Counted from the stretch's first letter, positions 9,641 through 19,486 are shown. The stretch is DNA of 64,000 nucleotides from Ruegeria sp. R13_0 (GCF_017743995.1 NZ_JAGHRB010000008.1:62001-126000), one strand, 5' to 3'. The notes: generated from the sequence alone by a model not told the origin. Program-made: numbers and translations.

Positions 9641-11005
9641 TTAGCCTTGTACGTCGGAACCGACGATCTTCTGCTCGCCCTTCAGACCGATGGAGAGGCT
9701 TTCGAGGTAGGCGTTGGGGGTGCGGCCGTCATAGGCGATACCGTCGATGATATCCTCGGCCGGAGTCGGTGCTTTGTAACCGTCGCTGTCCCACGGGAAA
9801 TCAGCCTCCTTCGCCAGCCCTTCGTCGACCAGCAAGCGCGCGGCCTCAAGGTAAATCTCGGGCTTGTAGACCGACTTGGCGACTTCGTCATACCAGCTGT
9901 CGGGCTTGGCCTCGGCGATCTGACCCCAGCGGCGCATCTGGGTCAGATACCAAACCGCGTCCGAGTAGAACGGGTAGGTCGCATTGTAGCGGAAGAACAC
10001 GTTGAAATCGGGAACCTCGCGCTTGTCGCCTTTTTCATATTCAAAAGTGCCGGTCATCGAGTTGGCGATGACGTCATAGTCCGCGCCTACATATTCTGGG
10101 CGGCTCAGGATCTCGACCGCCTCGGGGCGGTTGGCGTTGTCGTTTTCATCCAGCCACTGCGCCGCACGAATCAGCGCCTTGGTCACGGCCAGAGTGGTGT
10201 TCGGGTACTCTTCGGCGAACTCAGCCGTGATGCCGAAGACCTTTTCAGGGTTGTTCTTCCAAAGTTCATAGTCGGTGATGACCGGAACACCGATGCCCTT
10301 GAACACGGCCTGCTGGTTCCACGGCTCGCCCACGCAATAGCCGTAGATCGTACCGGCCTCCAACGTGGCCGGCATTTGCGGCGGAGGCGTCACAGATAGA
10401 AAGACGTCCGCACCGATCTGACCGGTCACGTTCTCGGGGCTGTAATACCCCGGATGCAGACCGCCAGCGGCCAGCCAGTAGCGCAGCTCGTAATTGTGGG
10501 TCGAAACCGGGAAGACCATGCCCATGTTGAACGGCTTGCCTTCGGATTTGTACTTCTCAACGACCGGAGCCAATGCCTCGGCGCTGATCGGGTGCTGTGG
10601 GCGACCGTCATCCATCTTTGGGATATTGGGCTTCATTTCTTCCCAAATCTCGTTCGAAACGGTGATGCCGTTGCCGTTCAGGTCCATTGAGAAGGGCGTG
10701 ATGATATGGGCTTCGGTTCCGTATCCGATGGTCGCCGCCAAAGGCTGGCCCGCCAGCATATGCGCGCCGTCAAGTTGCCCGCCGATGACGCCGTCCAGCA
10801 GCACTTTCCAGTTGGCTTGCGCTTCCAACGTCACGAACAGACCTTCGTCCAGGAAGTAGCCCTGTTCGTAGGCGACGGCCAACGGGGCCATGTCCGTCAG
10901 CTTGATAAAGCCAAAGGTCAGTTCGTCTTTCTCCAGTTCCAGCTCGGCCAATGCCGGAGAGACAAGCGCGGTAGACGCAATAAGGCCCAGAAGTAGCTTT
11001 TTCAT
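9641..11005 (-). CDS. nrtA: Nitrate-binding periplasmic protein NrtA
   Basis: High-affinity nitrate/nitrite-binding component of the ABC importer. The 454-residue protein starts with a Sec signal peptide (positive MKK, hydrophobic core, cleavage near SPALA-ELE). The mature part is the NrtA/SsuA-like two-lobe fold, with [13 protein letters not shown] and [14 protein letters not shown] segments typical of nitrate binders. ATG 11005 has an AAAGGGA ribosome site upstream. The frame stays open by chance back to 11260 through the leader, but that stretch includes the leader terminator and is not expected to be translated. First gene of the structural operon, downstream of the nasS/nasT genes that regulate it. 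Confidence 0.95.
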   Translation of the reverse strand: MKKLLLGLIASTALVSPALAELELEKDELTFGFIKLTDMAPLAVAYEQGYFLDEGLFVTLEAQANWKVLLDGVIGGQLDGAHMLAGQPLAATIGYGTEAHIITPFSMDLNGNGITVSNEIWEEMKPNIPKMDDGRPQHPISAEALAPVVEKYKSEGKPFNMGMVFPVSTHNYELRYWLAAGGLHPGYYSPENVTGQIGADVFLSVTPPPQMPATLEAGTIYGYCVGEPWNQQAVFKGIGVPVITDYELWKNNPEKVFGITAEFAEEYPNTTLAVTKALIRAAQWLDENDNANRPEAVEILSRPEYVGADYDVIANSMTGTFEYEKGDKREVPDFNVFFRYNATYPFYSDAVWYLTQMRRWGQIAEAKPDSWYDEVAKSVYKPEIYLEAARLLVDEGLAKEADFPWDSDGYKAPTPAEDIIDGIAYDGRTPNAYLESLSIGLKGEQKIVGSDVQG

Positions 11006-11045
11006 CTCGATCCCTTTCGGTTCAGCCCAATCGCTTTGGGCAAAC

Positions 11046-11098
11046 AAAAAAGCCGCCGACACACACCGCCGGGAGGATTGGCGGGTGGTCGAGCGGCT
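11046..11098 (-). terminator. Leader terminator (attenuator) upstream of nrtA
   Basis: On the minus strand a long stem forms between AGCCGC (at 11098-11093) and GCGGCT (at 11056-11051), with an inner CCGCC/GGCGG stem, and is followed directly by six T. It sits about 40 bases upstream of the nrtA start, inside the leader. An intrinsic terminator before the first structural gene is what NasT-type ANTAR antiterminators act on, and nasT lies just upstream. Confidence 0.8.
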
Positions 11099-11113
11099 CT
11101 GCTCTTGGTGGAT

Positions 11114-11198
11114 GCCCATTTCAGCGGGCGAATTCTTACGGTGGGCTTCGTTGCCTGCCGATGACCCGATTAAGCCTTTTCGGGCTTGGGTCGTCATC
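11114..11198 (-). promoter_or_regulatory. Candidate NasT-binding hairpins in the nrtA leader
   Basis: Two hairpins precede the leader terminator on the minus strand. The upstream one (11198-11160) pairs GATGAC-ACCC with GGGTCATC and has an inner AAGCC/GGCTT stem closing a six-base loop. The second (11129-11114) has a GCCCG/UGGGC stem, again with a six-base loop. A two-hairpin element with six-base loops before a terminator is the known architecture of ANTAR-protein RNA targets. The loops I see (CGAAAA, CUGAAA) do not clearly match the published A1/G4 loop pattern, so the exact register is uncertain. Confidence 0.5.
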
Positions 11199-11232
11199 CT
11201 TTTTTGGCATTTCAGAGGTACTTTTTCTGCAA

Positions 11233-11259
11233 TGCAGCGTTGTCGAATGCTGCGCTGCA
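11233..11259. promoter_or_regulatory. Inverted repeat upstream of the nrt leader
   Basis: TGCAGCG (11233-11239) and CGCTGCA (11253-11259) form a perfect 7-bp dyad with a 13-bp spacer, between nasS and the nrtA leader hairpins. Its position suggests an operator or activator site for the nrt operon promoter. The TGCA ends recall NtrC sites, but the spacing is not the standard one. Confidence 0.35.
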
Positions 11260-11275
11260 AAAAAAATAGGCAATC

Positions 11276-12445
11276 TTAACCGGTCGGCTCGAAAATGCGC
11301 CGGTCGAAAAAGACATTCGGGGGCAGAATCAGGCTGCCATGGGTTGAGGCCACAGCGGTTGATGCTGGTAGGGCACCTTCCAACTTTTCTGAGGCACCTG
11401 GTGTTTCCACGCCAAGTCCATGCAATTCGCGACGATAGAGATCGCTGCGAAAAACCTTGGCGGCCTGACGCTCAGCGGTTGTCACATCCAACCCGTTTCT
11501 TTTCGCCAATTGATGCGCAACCCATTTTGCCTGACTGCGCCAAGGGAAAGTGGCAGCGCCGTCAAAGAACTCGACAAACCCGTCCACATGGCGTTGCTCG
11601 CCGCGGGCCGAGATCGTGAATTCACCCATCAGCGCTCGGTCAATCAGCTCGGGTGAGACGTTGAGGTAGGTTTTGCGCGACAGCATCTCGGACGCAGTTG
11701 TTCGGCTTTCTTTGTTGTACAGCCAACGGCCCGCGCGCCAGACAGCCCGCATGAGGCTGCCAAGCACATGCGGTTCGGTTTCGGCCCAGTCGTTTCTGAC
11801 CGCCAATACTTTTTCAGGCGCGCAGGTCCAGATCGCCTTGCCAGGCAGCAGCAACGCGCCAACGTTATCGTCTACGGCGAACGAGCCCCAAGGCTCACCC
11901 ACACAGAAGGCATTGATCTCGCCACCCGCAAGCGCCTGCGCCATCAGAGGGGGCGGGACGGTGCGGATTTCCACTTGTTTCGAAGCCAGTTCGGTTCCTG
12001 CCACCCAATAGCGCAGCAGTTCAACATGCATCGAAAAAGGGAATGGGACGCCAAAGACAAGTACATCTCCGGCGGCTTTTGCCAATGCCGCCCCGGCCTC
12101 AGAGGCATTCGCGAAGTCGAACCCATATCCCTGATCGGACAGCCGTCCGGCCAACTGCGTGCCAACCCCAATGACGGTGCCATTCATCGACAGAACAGAC
12201 ACGGCGGACAGACGCGTCGCGATACCGCCCAGACCCAAAGCCATCGCAACGGGGACCGGTGACAGTAGATGCGCCGCGTCCACATGCCCAAAAGCCAGCA
12301 TATCGCGCAACGAAGACCATGACGGGGCCGGGCGCAGGTCGAGCGAAATACCTTCAGCATGGTCAAACCCCATCTCGCGCGCGACGATCAATGGGGCCGC
12401 GTCGACCAGCGGCATATAGGCGACGGGCAGGGTTACGGTTCTCAT
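11276..12445 (-). CDS. nasS: NasS nitrate/nitrite sensor
   Basis: Cytoplasmic NrtA-like sensor that holds NasT inactive and releases it when nitrate or nitrite is bound. The 389-residue protein resembles NrtA (INAFCVGEPWGSFAV, PFPFSMHVELLRYW) but has no signal peptide, which separates it from the periplasmic binder. Its ATG overlaps the nasT stop by four bases, so sensor and antiterminator are co-translated. The role is inferred from the well-studied Paracoccus and Azotobacter pairs; order nasT-nasS-nrtA and the leader terminator fit. Confidence 0.93.
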   Translation of the reverse strand: MRTVTLPVAYMPLVDAAPLIVAREMGFDHAEGISLDLRPAPSWSSLRDMLAFGHVDAAHLLSPVPVAMALGLGGIATRLSAVSVLSMNGTVIGVGTQLAGRLSDQGYGFDFANASEAGAALAKAAGDVLVFGVPFPFSMHVELLRYWVAGTELASKQVEIRTVPPPLMAQALAGGEINAFCVGEPWGSFAVDDNVGALLLPGKAIWTCAPEKVLAVRNDWAETEPHVLGSLMRAVWRAGRWLYNKESRTTASEMLSRKTYLNVSPELIDRALMGEFTISARGEQRHVDGFVEFFDGAATFPWRSQAKWVAHQLAKRNGLDVTTAERQAAKVFRSDLYRRELHGLGVETPGASEKLEGALPASTAVASTHGSLILPPNVFFDRRIFEPTG

Positions 12446-13026
12446 GACAACAACCCCGAAGCAGTCACCAAAGCCTCGGCCACATCGGCGACGCGGCGGT
12501 TCTGGTTCATCGCGGTTTTGCGTAGTAGCGCATAGGCTTCGTCTTCTGACACGCCCTTGGCTTTCATCAACAAGCCTTTGGCACGGTCAATTACCTTTCG
12601 CTCTTCTAACGCGCGGCGGGTTTCGGCCAGTTCAGTCCGCATCTGACGCAGCACGTGAAACCGGGCGATGGCGGTATCTATGACGGGCTTGATGCGCTCG
12701 GCTTGCAGACCGTCGACCACGTAAGCCGACACCCCGGCTTCAACGGCGGCTTTCGCCAACCCTCCGGCTGCGCCGGACACAAACATGGCGACGGGACGCT
12801 CCAGTGGGCCCGACGCAACCGTCAATTCCTCGAGCATGTCGCGCGACGGGTTGTCGATATCAATCAGGACGATATCGGGGCTGTGGGTGGCAATCTTACG
12901 CGCTAGTCCAGATGCATTGCCGATCACGAACACATCGACATCGCCGGACTCCTTCAGCGCATCCACGATGGCAAAGGCCCGGTCTTGGTTTTGTTCTACG
13001 ACAACAACTGTCAGGTTCTGGCTCAT
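12442..13026 (-). CDS. nasT: NasT antiterminator (response-receiver plus ANTAR RNA-binding domain)
   Basis: RNA-binding transcription antiterminator for nitrate assimilation. The 194-residue protein has an N-terminal receiver-like domain (DIVLIDIDNPS, residues about 52-62) and a C-terminal ANTAR domain (about 130-190) with the characteristic DRAKGLLMKAKGVSEDEAY and the following three-helix bundle. Expected action: when released from NasS it binds the hairpins in the nrtA leader and prevents the terminator at 11046-11098 from forming. Translationally coupled to nasS by an ATGA overlap. Confidence 0.94.
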   Translation of the reverse strand: MSQNLTVVVVEQNQDRAFAIVDALKESGDVDVFVIGNASGLARKIATHSPDIVLIDIDNPSRDMLEELTVASGPLERPVAMFVSGAAGGLAKAAVEAGVSAYVVDGLQAERIKPVIDTAIARFHVLRQMRTELAETRRALEERKVIDRAKGLLMKAKGVSEDEAYALLRKTAMNQNRRVADVAEALVTASGLLS

Positions 13027-13195
13027 ACGGAGTCAGTTGGGCGCGCCGCATGGGGTTGGCAACAGATCGATTGCTGCGCTTGCAAAGGGACCACAAGTGC
13101 AGATCAATTTTTAAGCGAACAACGTCTGAGTGCGTATTCTTCAGGCAATCACGAGGCGCGGCTATTGGATCTGCCTAGGGGGCAGACGCGCTCGT

Positions 13196-14107
13196 TCAAT
13201 AAAGTCGCCGCATCAGAGTCGGGGTCAGGTACATCGGAATCTGGTAGGCCCCGATAAAGACCATGATTGGGGCAATGACCTCAGGCGGCAATGCGACAAA
13301 GAACAGGGCAATATTGCGATTGCCTGCGATCAAGGAAACGGCCGTCGCTTGTGCTGGTGGGCTCCGCCTGCGCAATAGGCTGAACATCACGACCTGAGCG
13401 CCAAAGTTGATCACGCAGGCAAAAGCGACCCAAAACAGCGCGATGCCGGGGGCCTCCAGGGCTGTTGCGCTGAGCGATGGCATCAGGCCGATGACGAAAA
13501 CCGCCAGGGTGATCGCGCCCAGCCCTTCAAGACTACTGAGCGTGGACGCGGACGGGTTTCGAAGGACAGTCAGGCGCAAGACGATCGCGGCGGAGGCCGC
13601 AACGGCGATGGTCAGGAACAAGCGGGCCGAGGCACCGGTGACGGCGCGAATATCCTCCAGCTCTGGCATGAGCCAGAAGACGGGCAGCGCCGTCAGGGGC
13701 AAAAGCGCGGTTCCCACCACCACTAGCCGCACGGCGTGTTCTGCCGGGTGTCCCATCATCAGGCACATGTTCGGGCTGCCGGAAATTGAGGGCGCTGCGG
13801 CGACGATGAGCAGTGACAGGAAGATCGGCGAACTCATCCAGCCAGCCGTGTATCCGATGGCCAATAGGGTCAGCGGCACCGCAAGTTGAAGCGCCGCAAT
13901 CGTGCGGATCACGCTGCGCAGGTCTGACAGCGAGCCAATGAGTGTAGTTGGCTCCATCCTCAGGACGGTCACGAACAGAAGCACCATGACGAGCGGCGGC
14001 AACAGCGGGCGCATCGGTTCGGCGAGGCTGGGTAAGAGCAGACCGGCAACCAGCCCCGCGACCAGTACGTTGGGGCCATTGCGGGCCGCCAGATGTAGCG
14101 GGTTCAA
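13196..14107 (-). CDS. BASS-superfamily (bile acid:sodium symporter-like) permease
   Basis: Membrane protein of 303 residues with about nine or ten hydrophobic segments, resembling the bile acid/arsenite-type sodium symporter superfamily; the conserved glycine/proline-rich crossing helix shows as AAAPSISGSPN. The predicted start is TTG at 14107, six bases after the dctM stop, with GGCGGG as a weak ribosome site, so it appears to be translated by coupling as the last gene of the TRAP operon. Substrate unknown. A second carrier in one catabolic operon could export a product or take up a related substrate. Confidence 0.7.
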   Translation of the reverse strand: MNPLHLAARNGPNVLVAGLVAGLLLPSLAEPMRPLLPPLVMVLLFVTVLRMEPTTLIGSLSDLRSVIRTIAALQLAVPLTLLAIGYTAGWMSSPIFLSLLIVAAAPSISGSPNMCLMMGHPAEHAVRLVVVGTALLPLTALPVFWLMPELEDIRAVTGASARLFLTIAVAASAAIVLRLTVLRNPSASTLSSLEGLGAITLAVFVIGLMPSLSATALEAPGIALFWVAFACVINFGAQVVMFSLLRRRSPPAQATAVSLIAGNRNIALFFVALPPEVIAPIMVFIGAYQIPMYLTPTLMRRLY

Positions 14108-14113
14108 GTGGCG

Positions 14114-15427
14114 CTACCCGCCAGGGCTCTGGCGCAGGTTCTCGGGCAGCCAAGTGGCCAGCTCAGGGAACCAGATCAGAACAAATACCATCAGCACCAT
14201 AATCAGGAACATCGGAATGGCGGCGCGGGCGATATAGCTCATCTCGTGGTTGGTCATGCCCTGCATCACAAACAGGTTGAAGCCGATGGGTGGCGTGATC
14301 TGGGCCATCTCGACGACAACGACGATGAAGATGCCGAACCAGATCAGATCAATCCCCGCATCGCGGATCATCGGCTCGACCACGGCCATGGTCAGCACGA
14401 CCGACGAGATGCCGTCCAGAAAACACCCCAGTATGATGTAGAAGACCAGCAGCACCATCAGCAGCTCGAACCGTGTCAGTTCCCACCCGGCAATGAGGTC
14501 GGCGAGGCCTCGAGGCAGGCCAGTGAAGCCCATCGACAACGACAGGAAGGCCGCGCCTGCAAGGATCAGGGCAATCATCGCGCTGGTGCGCGTTGCGCCC
14601 ATCAAGCTTTCGGTGAAGGTCTTCCAGTTGAGCGAACCTTGACCGGCGGCCAGCAACAGCCCTCCGATCACGCCAAAGGCGGCGGCTTCGGTTGCAGTGG
14701 CATAGCCCAGATACATCGAGCCGATCACCACCGTGATCAGCAAGATCACCGGCAAAAGGAAGCGAGAGTTGTGGATTTTCTCGCGAAAGCTCAGCTTGGC
14801 TTCGACGTTGGGCTGCCAGTCCTTGCCAAGTTTCGAATAGATCGCAACATAGCCCATGAACATCGCGGCCAGAACGAGGCCGGGCAGGATGCCGGCAAAG
14901 AACAGCTTGGTGATCGATTCATTGATGGTGACGCCGTAGACGATCAGCGTCAGCGAGGGCGGGATCATCAGGCCCAAGGTTGCCGCTCCGGTCAGGGTGC
15001 CGATGATCATACGTTCGGGGTAATTGCGCTTGCGCAGTTCCGGGATCGACATTTTGCCCACGGTGGTCAGTGTTGCCGCAGATGATCCAGATACCGCAGC
15101 GAAGACCGTGCAGCCGACGATATTGGTATGCACCAAACCGCCGGGCAGAGGGGCCATCCAAGGCGATAGCCCTTTGAACATATCCTCGGACAATCGCGTT
15201 CGATACAGGATTTCCCCCATCCAGATGAACATGGGCAGGGCGGTCAGGGTCCAGGACGAGGACGCGGACCAGATCGTGGTGATCATGACATCGCCGACGG
15301 GGCGGGTTGTAAACAGCTCCATCCCGACCCAGGCGACGCCCATCAGGGCAAGGCCGACCCAAACGCCGGTGCCCAGCAGGGTGAAGAGGACGAAGATGAA
15401 CAGGATGATGATCGAAAGGTTTTCCAT
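14114..15427 (-). CDS. dctM: TRAP transporter large permease DctM
   Basis: Large membrane subunit of a TRAP transporter, which moves an organic acid or amino-acid-like substrate with sodium. The 437-residue protein has about twelve membrane segments and typical DctM stretches such as GCTVFAAVSGSSAATLTTVGKMSIPEL and LMIPPSLTLIVYG. It follows dctQ by four bases and is followed immediately by the BASS-like permease. It belongs to an operon with a DadA-like oxidoreductase and an enolase-superfamily enzyme, which suggests an amino-acid derivative as cargo. Confidence 0.94.
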   Translation of the reverse strand: MENLSIIILFIFVLFTLLGTGVWVGLALMGVAWVGMELFTTRPVGDVMITTIWSASSSWTLTALPMFIWMGEILYRTRLSEDMFKGLSPWMAPLPGGLVHTNIVGCTVFAAVSGSSAATLTTVGKMSIPELRKRNYPERMIIGTLTGAATLGLMIPPSLTLIVYGVTINESITKLFFAGILPGLVLAAMFMGYVAIYSKLGKDWQPNVEAKLSFREKIHNSRFLLPVILLITVVIGSMYLGYATATEAAAFGVIGGLLLAAGQGSLNWKTFTESLMGATRTSAMIALILAGAAFLSLSMGFTGLPRGLADLIAGWELTRFELLMVLLVFYIILGCFLDGISSVVLTMAVVEPMIRDAGIDLIWFGIFIVVVVEMAQITPPIGFNLFVMQGMTNHEMSYIARAAIPMFLIMVLMVFVLIWFPELATWLPENLRQSPGG

Positions 15428-15431
15428 ACGC

Positions 15432-15965
15432 TCATTCCCCCTGGCTCTGGTCGGCCAGATCGGGGGTGATGCGGTGATCCCCCTTGAACAGCACGTGGAG
15501 CAGATGGTCGGTTAGTGCGATAGCGAGGATCACGGCGCCGATCAGCATGGCGGATTGAGGAATCCACAGAGCAGTTCTGTCCTGCCCCTGACTGACATCG
15601 TTGAATTTCCAACTCCAATAGACAAAGCGGTAGGCGTACCAGCAGAAATACCACATCACCGCTGTGCCAATGGCGAAACACCAGATTTCAAGAACACGCC
15701 TGAATCCGTCCGGCACGGCGTTCAACAGAATGGAAACGCGGATATGGCTGCCTCGGTTCAGCGCGTTGGCAAAGGCCAGAAAGGACGCGGCCGCCATCGC
15801 GTAACTGGCATAGTCGGGTGCGCCGGGAAAGACCTCTCCGGTCCAGCGAGCCAGCATCTGCACCACGATCAGCAGCAAAATGGCGATCAGGCTCAGCGCG
15901 GCCAGAACGCCTGCGGCCTGATAAATGAAATCCAGAACGGACCGAAGCCCACGCATAACCGCCAT
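15432..15965 (-). CDS. dctQ: TRAP transporter small permease DctQ
   Basis: Small membrane subunit of the TRAP transporter, 177 residues with four hydrophobic segments. The conserved FLAFANALNRGSHIRVSIL segment is the DctQ signature. Start chosen at ATG 15965, preceded by GGGGA. The open frame continues to 16097, but that part overlaps a hairpin and the end of dctP and is unlike the family. Confidence 0.9.
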   Translation of the reverse strand: MAVMRGLRSVLDFIYQAAGVLAALSLIAILLLIVVQMLARWTGEVFPGAPDYASYAMAAASFLAFANALNRGSHIRVSILLNAVPDGFRRVLEIWCFAIGTAVMWYFCWYAYRFVYWSWKFNDVSQGQDRTALWIPQSAMLIGAVILAIALTDHLLHVLFKGDHRITPDLADQSQGE

Positions 15966-16001
15966 ACTGTCCCCGCTTGGTTTGTTTTTTTTGAGATGTT
16001 G

Positions 16002-16027
16002 CGGGCGGCAGAAGGACCTGCCGCCCG
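16002..16027 (-). other. Hairpin between dctP and dctQ
   Basis: Perfect 10-bp GC-rich inverted repeat, CGGGCGGCAG (16002-16011) and CTGCCGCCCG (16018-16027), with a six-base loop. It lies nine bases after the dctP stop. In the direction of transcription it is followed by GCAACATCTC, so it is not a classic terminator. Confidence 0.6.
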
Positions 16028-16035
16028 TTTTGGCG

Positions 16036-17016
16036 TTATTGCTGCGCGGCGTTGAACGCATCGACGATGGCTTTGCCCTCGTCGCCCGCAGCCTCAAGCC
16101 ATTCGTTGGTCATGGTGACGCCGATTTCTTTCAGCTCACCCACCATCTGGTCAGAGGCCGGGCCAACCGTCATGCCACCATCGCGCAGACCCTGCAGTGT
16201 GAAGCCGGTATACTCCTTGGCACGCCAGTTGCCGGCATATTCGGCCAGTTCCGCACAGGCTTTGATGACGTTCTTGTTGGCGTCAGACACACCCGACCAG
16301 ACGTCCGAATTGACCATCACGTAGTTGCGCGGCAGCCAGGCGTCGACTTCGTAGAAGTAGTTCAGGCTTTCCCATACCTTGCGGTCATAGCCAGTCGACC
16401 CGGAGGACACCATCGAGTCCGCCACGCCCGTTGCAAAGGCCTGGCTGATCTCCGCGGCTTCAATCGTCACCGGCAGCATGCCCGTCAGTTCAGCCAGACG
16501 TGAGGTGGCGTTGTTGTATGACCGGAACTTGATGCCTTTCATATCGGCGACCGAGTTCACCTCATTCTTGAAATACAGCCCCTGCGGCGGCCAAGGCACG
16601 GCGTAAAGCAGCGTCAGGTTTTGCTCGGCCAGCAGGCTCTCGATCGAGGGCTTGGCCGCTTCCCACAGCTTGGCGCTGTCATCGAAGGACGTGGCAAGGA
16701 AGGGGATCGAGTCGAAGCCGAACAGTGCGTTTTCGTTCTGGTGGCCGGACAACAGGCGCTCACCAATTGGAGCCTGCCCGGTTTGGATCGCGCGCTTGAT
16801 GTCGGCACCCTTGAACAGAGAGCCCGAGGGGTGGGTCACGATTTCGATCTCGCCGCCGGTTCCGGTGGTTACACATTTGGCAAATTCAGCACCCGTGGCC
16901 GAGTGGAAGTTCGAGGCCGAATAGGCCATCGGCATGTCCCATTTCTCGGCCATGGCGGGGGCGGCCGCGGCGGCGGTCAATGCGGTTGCCGCAAGAAGGC
17001 TGGTGAGTTTCTTCAT
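16036..17016 (-). CDS. dctP: TRAP transporter substrate-binding protein DctP
   Basis: Periplasmic binder of the TRAP system, 326 residues with a Sec signal peptide (MKKLTS..., cleavage near PAMA-EKW). The mature part is a DctP fold, with GIKFRSYNNATSRL containing the conserved arginine that normally clamps a substrate carboxylate, and QAFATGVADSMVSS. ATG 17016 is chosen over an in-frame start at 17070 that would overlap the DadA-like gene and put 18 polar residues before the signal peptide. Confidence 0.93.
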   Translation of the reverse strand: MKKLTSLLAATALTAAAAAPAMAEKWDMPMAYSASNFHSATGAEFAKCVTTGTGGEIEIVTHPSGSLFKGADIKRAIQTGQAPIGERLLSGHQNENALFGFDSIPFLATSFDDSAKLWEAAKPSIESLLAEQNLTLLYAVPWPPQGLYFKNEVNSVADMKGIKFRSYNNATSRLAELTGMLPVTIEAAEISQAFATGVADSMVSSGSTGYDRKVWESLNYFYEVDAWLPRNYVMVNSDVWSGVSDANKNVIKACAELAEYAGNWRAKEYTGFTLQGLRDGGMTVGPASDQMVGELKEIGVTMTNEWLEAAGDEGKAIVDAFNAAQQ

Positions 17017-17066
17017 GATAGTCTCCCTATTGTTATGCGTTGGACTGGCTTCTTGAGCCGGATTAT

Positions 17067-18317
17067 TCATGTTGCGAACCGCGCTGGCGCATAAACGCTG
17101 GTATCTGTGTTTGGCGTGCGCCCTGCAATCATCTGAGCCAGCAAACGGCCGGTTTTGGGGCCGCCGGTCAGGCCGATATGGTGGTGACCAAAGCCCATAT
17201 AGGCTCCGGAAATACCCGGAACCTCACCGATGATCGGGATCGAGTCCGCCGGGGCCGGTCGGTGCCCCATCCATTCAATTTCCTCCTTCCATGTCACGCC
17301 GGGCAAGGCTGCACGGGCGTTCTTGCGCAGCAATTCAAATGGCGCGCGTGAGGGCGGAGCGTCCAGCCCGCCAAATTCGACAATACCCGCCAACCGTATG
17401 CGCCCATCCATCGGTGTGGCAACAAATTTACCAGAGGCCACCATGACCGGGCTACGGGGCATGGCCGATGGTGTGACCAGTTCAAGATGGTAGCCACGCT
17501 CGCTTTCCAGCGGGACCGAGATGCCCAGCCGTTTGGCCAGAGGCCCGGACCAGACGCCCGCGCTGACGATGGTCGTGTCGCAGGAGATGGTCTCGCCCCC
17601 CGCGCGCACGCCGTTTACCTTGCCCGCATTACGGGTGACGTCCTCGACCTCGGCGCGCAGAATGCGCCCGCCATTGGCCTCGACATGGGCGGCAAGGTCT
17701 TTCACATAGCGGCCCGGATCGGTGATGTGGCCGTGATCCGCCAACCGTGTCGCAAATGAGATGTCGCGGCTGAAGACCGGGTCATAGTCCTGCAAGGCCT
17801 GCCCTTCGAGCTCATCCCAGTGAAACCCATGTTTGCGCCGGATGCCCCACCCAAAGGCGTCCCCCTCGAAATGAGCCCGGTCGCGATAGAGGAACAGATA
17901 GTCCGAGGGGACCAACCATTTCTCCGCCCCGGTCCCTTCAGCCAAGGCCTTGTGGTCGTTCAAACTGTCGCCAATGATCGGGGTCAGGGCGGCGGCGATC
18001 CGGTCTACCTCGTGGGCCTTTGCGTGGCTCAGGTAGCGGGTCAGCCATGGCACAAGCTTGGGGAAGTAGCCCCATTTCATGAACAGCGGCTCAGATGGGC
18101 TGAACAGCATGCGGGGGGCTTTGCCTAGCAGGCCCGGGACCGTCACCGGAACGATCGAGCAGGAGGCAAGTACCCCGCCATTGCCATGAGAGGTCCCCTC
18201 GGCAGGTCCTGCCTTGTCGATCAGGATTACATCATGCCCATCCCGCTGCAGCCAGACAGCGGCCGAGACGCCGACAATCCCGGCACCGATAATGGCTATG
18301 GTTTTCTTGTCACTCAT
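17067..18317 (-). CDS. D-amino acid dehydrogenase (DadA)-like FAD oxidoreductase
   Basis: FAD-dependent amine oxidoreductase of the DAO/DadA family, 416 residues. An N-terminal dinucleotide-binding motif ([15 protein letters not shown], residues 9-23) is followed by the FAD/substrate domain and the C-terminal [20 protein letters not shown] segment of this family. It would oxidise a D-amino acid, proline-like compound or N-substituted amino acid to the imine or keto acid. Its start overlaps the stop of the enolase-superfamily gene and it is followed by dctP, so import, epimerisation or dehydration and oxidation genes form one operon. The precise substrate is not evident. Confidence 0.82.
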   Translation of the reverse strand: MSDKKTIAIIGAGIVGVSAAVWLQRDGHDVILIDKAGPAEGTSHGNGGVLASCSIVPVTVPGLLGKAPRMLFSPSEPLFMKWGYFPKLVPWLTRYLSHAKAHEVDRIAAALTPIIGDSLNDHKALAEGTGAEKWLVPSDYLFLYRDRAHFEGDAFGWGIRRKHGFHWDELEGQALQDYDPVFSRDISFATRLADHGHITDPGRYVKDLAAHVEANGGRILRAEVEDVTRNAGKVNGVRAGGETISCDTTIVSAGVWSGPLAKRLGISVPLESERGYHLELVTPSAMPRSPVMVASGKFVATPMDGRIRLAGIVEFGGLDAPPSRAPFELLRKNARAALPGVTWKEEIEWMGHRPAPADSIPIIGEVPGISGAYMGFGHHHIGLTGGPKTGRLLAQMIAGRTPNTDTSVYAPARFAT

Positions 18318-19447
18318 GCTGCCCCCGATTTCGCAACCGCATAGTGGTTGAGCTTGGCCAGTTCCGGCCTCCCGCCTAGTCCGGGGGCGTCTGGCACGAT
18401 GACTTGACCGTCCCGTACCTCGAAAGGGGTTTCGAGGATATCTTCGGTCAGAAAATAGCTGGCCTGATAGAACTCACAGCCCAACGTGATCTCGGGCGTT
18501 GCGGCGATCATGTGGGTTCCGGCGAGATGGGCCAAGCCGGCTTCGAACATGTCGCCGCCATAGGCGCTCAGCCCATGGGTGGCGGCGATGCGGGCGACCG
18601 TCTGGCCTCGTGTCAGACCGCCAGACTTCATGATCTTGACCGAGACGCCATCGCAAATCCCCTCGCGCGCGGCGCGCTCCATGTCCTCGGGGCCAAAGAC
18701 GCTTTCATCGGCCAGCAGAGGGATGTCGATCATCTGCCTCAGCTGGCCCATCATGCCAAAGTGATGCGCCCGAACGGGCTGTTCGATGAAGTCGGGTTGA
18801 AACTGGGCCACGTCGCGCACCTGCGCCGGGGCGTCCTCGATGCTCAGCCCCTGATTATAGTCTACGCGGACGGCCATTTCGGGGTGGTTCTGGGCCAGAT
18901 ATTCAAGTCGCATGATGTCGAAGGCATGATCCTTGAACCCTGTCTTGAGTTTCACGATCCGAACACCGTCGTCGCGCAACAGCGCCAGCAGGTCGATATC
19001 CTGCGCGAAGTCAGGATTGGCGATGGAGCAGCTCAGCGGGATCGCATCACGGCACTTGCCGCCCAACAAGGCCCAAACCGGCAGTGAGGAGATGCGGCCA
19101 GTCAGGTCCAGCAGCGCGGCCTCCAACGCGGCTTTGGCTTCGGTACAATGGGCGACGGCATGGGCGGCCTGGGCCATGATCGCCGCCCGGTCGGACAGGC
19201 GCGCGCCTAAAACCAGCGGGCGCAGATAGCGGTCCAGCGCGGCAAACGTGGCCTCGGGCGTGCCGGTAAAAACCGACCAAGGCGAGGCCTCACCAAACCC
19301 TTGCGTGCCGTCCTCAGTGGTCAATCTGAGGATGACGACCTCGCAGACCCCTTCGACGGAGCCGATGCCATGATCCCGACGTGACCTTACTGGCAACGCA
19401 AGGTGCCACAGATCGTAGCCCGTAATTTTCTGTTGTAGATCAGACAT
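18314..19447 (-). CDS. Enolase-superfamily enzyme, muconate-lactonizing/epimerase subgroup
   Basis: A 377-residue protein of the mandelate racemase/muconate lactonizing superfamily. The catalytic pattern is complete: KxK at Lys166/Lys168 on strand 2, metal ligands Asp196, Glu222 and Asp247, and Lys271 opposite. The two-lysine arrangement is that of the MLE subgroup (cycloisomerases, N-acylamino-acid racemases, dipeptide epimerases and some proline-derivative dehydratases or epimerases). The linked DadA-like enzyme, the racemase-like gene across the LysR regulator and the TRAP importer favour an amino-acid or dipeptide-like substrate. It is first in the operon, divergent from the LysR gene. 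Confidence 0.82.
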   Translation of the reverse strand: MSDLQQKITGYDLWHLALPVRSRRDHGIGSVEGVCEVVILRLTTEDGTQGFGEASPWSVFTGTPEATFAALDRYLRPLVLGARLSDRAAIMAQAAHAVAHCTEAKAALEAALLDLTGRISSLPVWALLGGKCRDAIPLSCSIANPDFAQDIDLLALLRDDGVRIVKLKTGFKDHAFDIMRLEYLAQNHPEMAVRVDYNQGLSIEDAPAQVRDVAQFQPDFIEQPVRAHHFGMMGQLRQMIDIPLLADESVFGPEDMERAAREGICDGVSVKIMKSGGLTRGQTVARIAATHGLSAYGGDMFEAGLAHLAGTHMIAATPEITLGCEFYQASYFLTEDILETPFEVRDGQVIVPDAPGLGGRPELAKLNHYAVAKSGAA

Positions 19448-19486
19448 CCCACCTCCGGTCAGGACGCAGCCTGCCTTGACCAGAAT

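Noticed and set aside
11006-11260. In-frame extension of nrtA upstream through the whole leader (539-residue frame)
   Set aside because: The added 85 residues precede a clear signal peptide, run through the leader hairpins and terminator, and have no ribosome site that beats AAAGGGA at the MKK start.
18314-19447. Naming the enolase-family protein as cis-3-hydroxyproline dehydratase
   Set aside because: The neighbourhood is suggestive, but the sequence as I remember that enzyme differs and no pyrroline-2-carboxylate reductase is nearby, so only the subgroup is stated.
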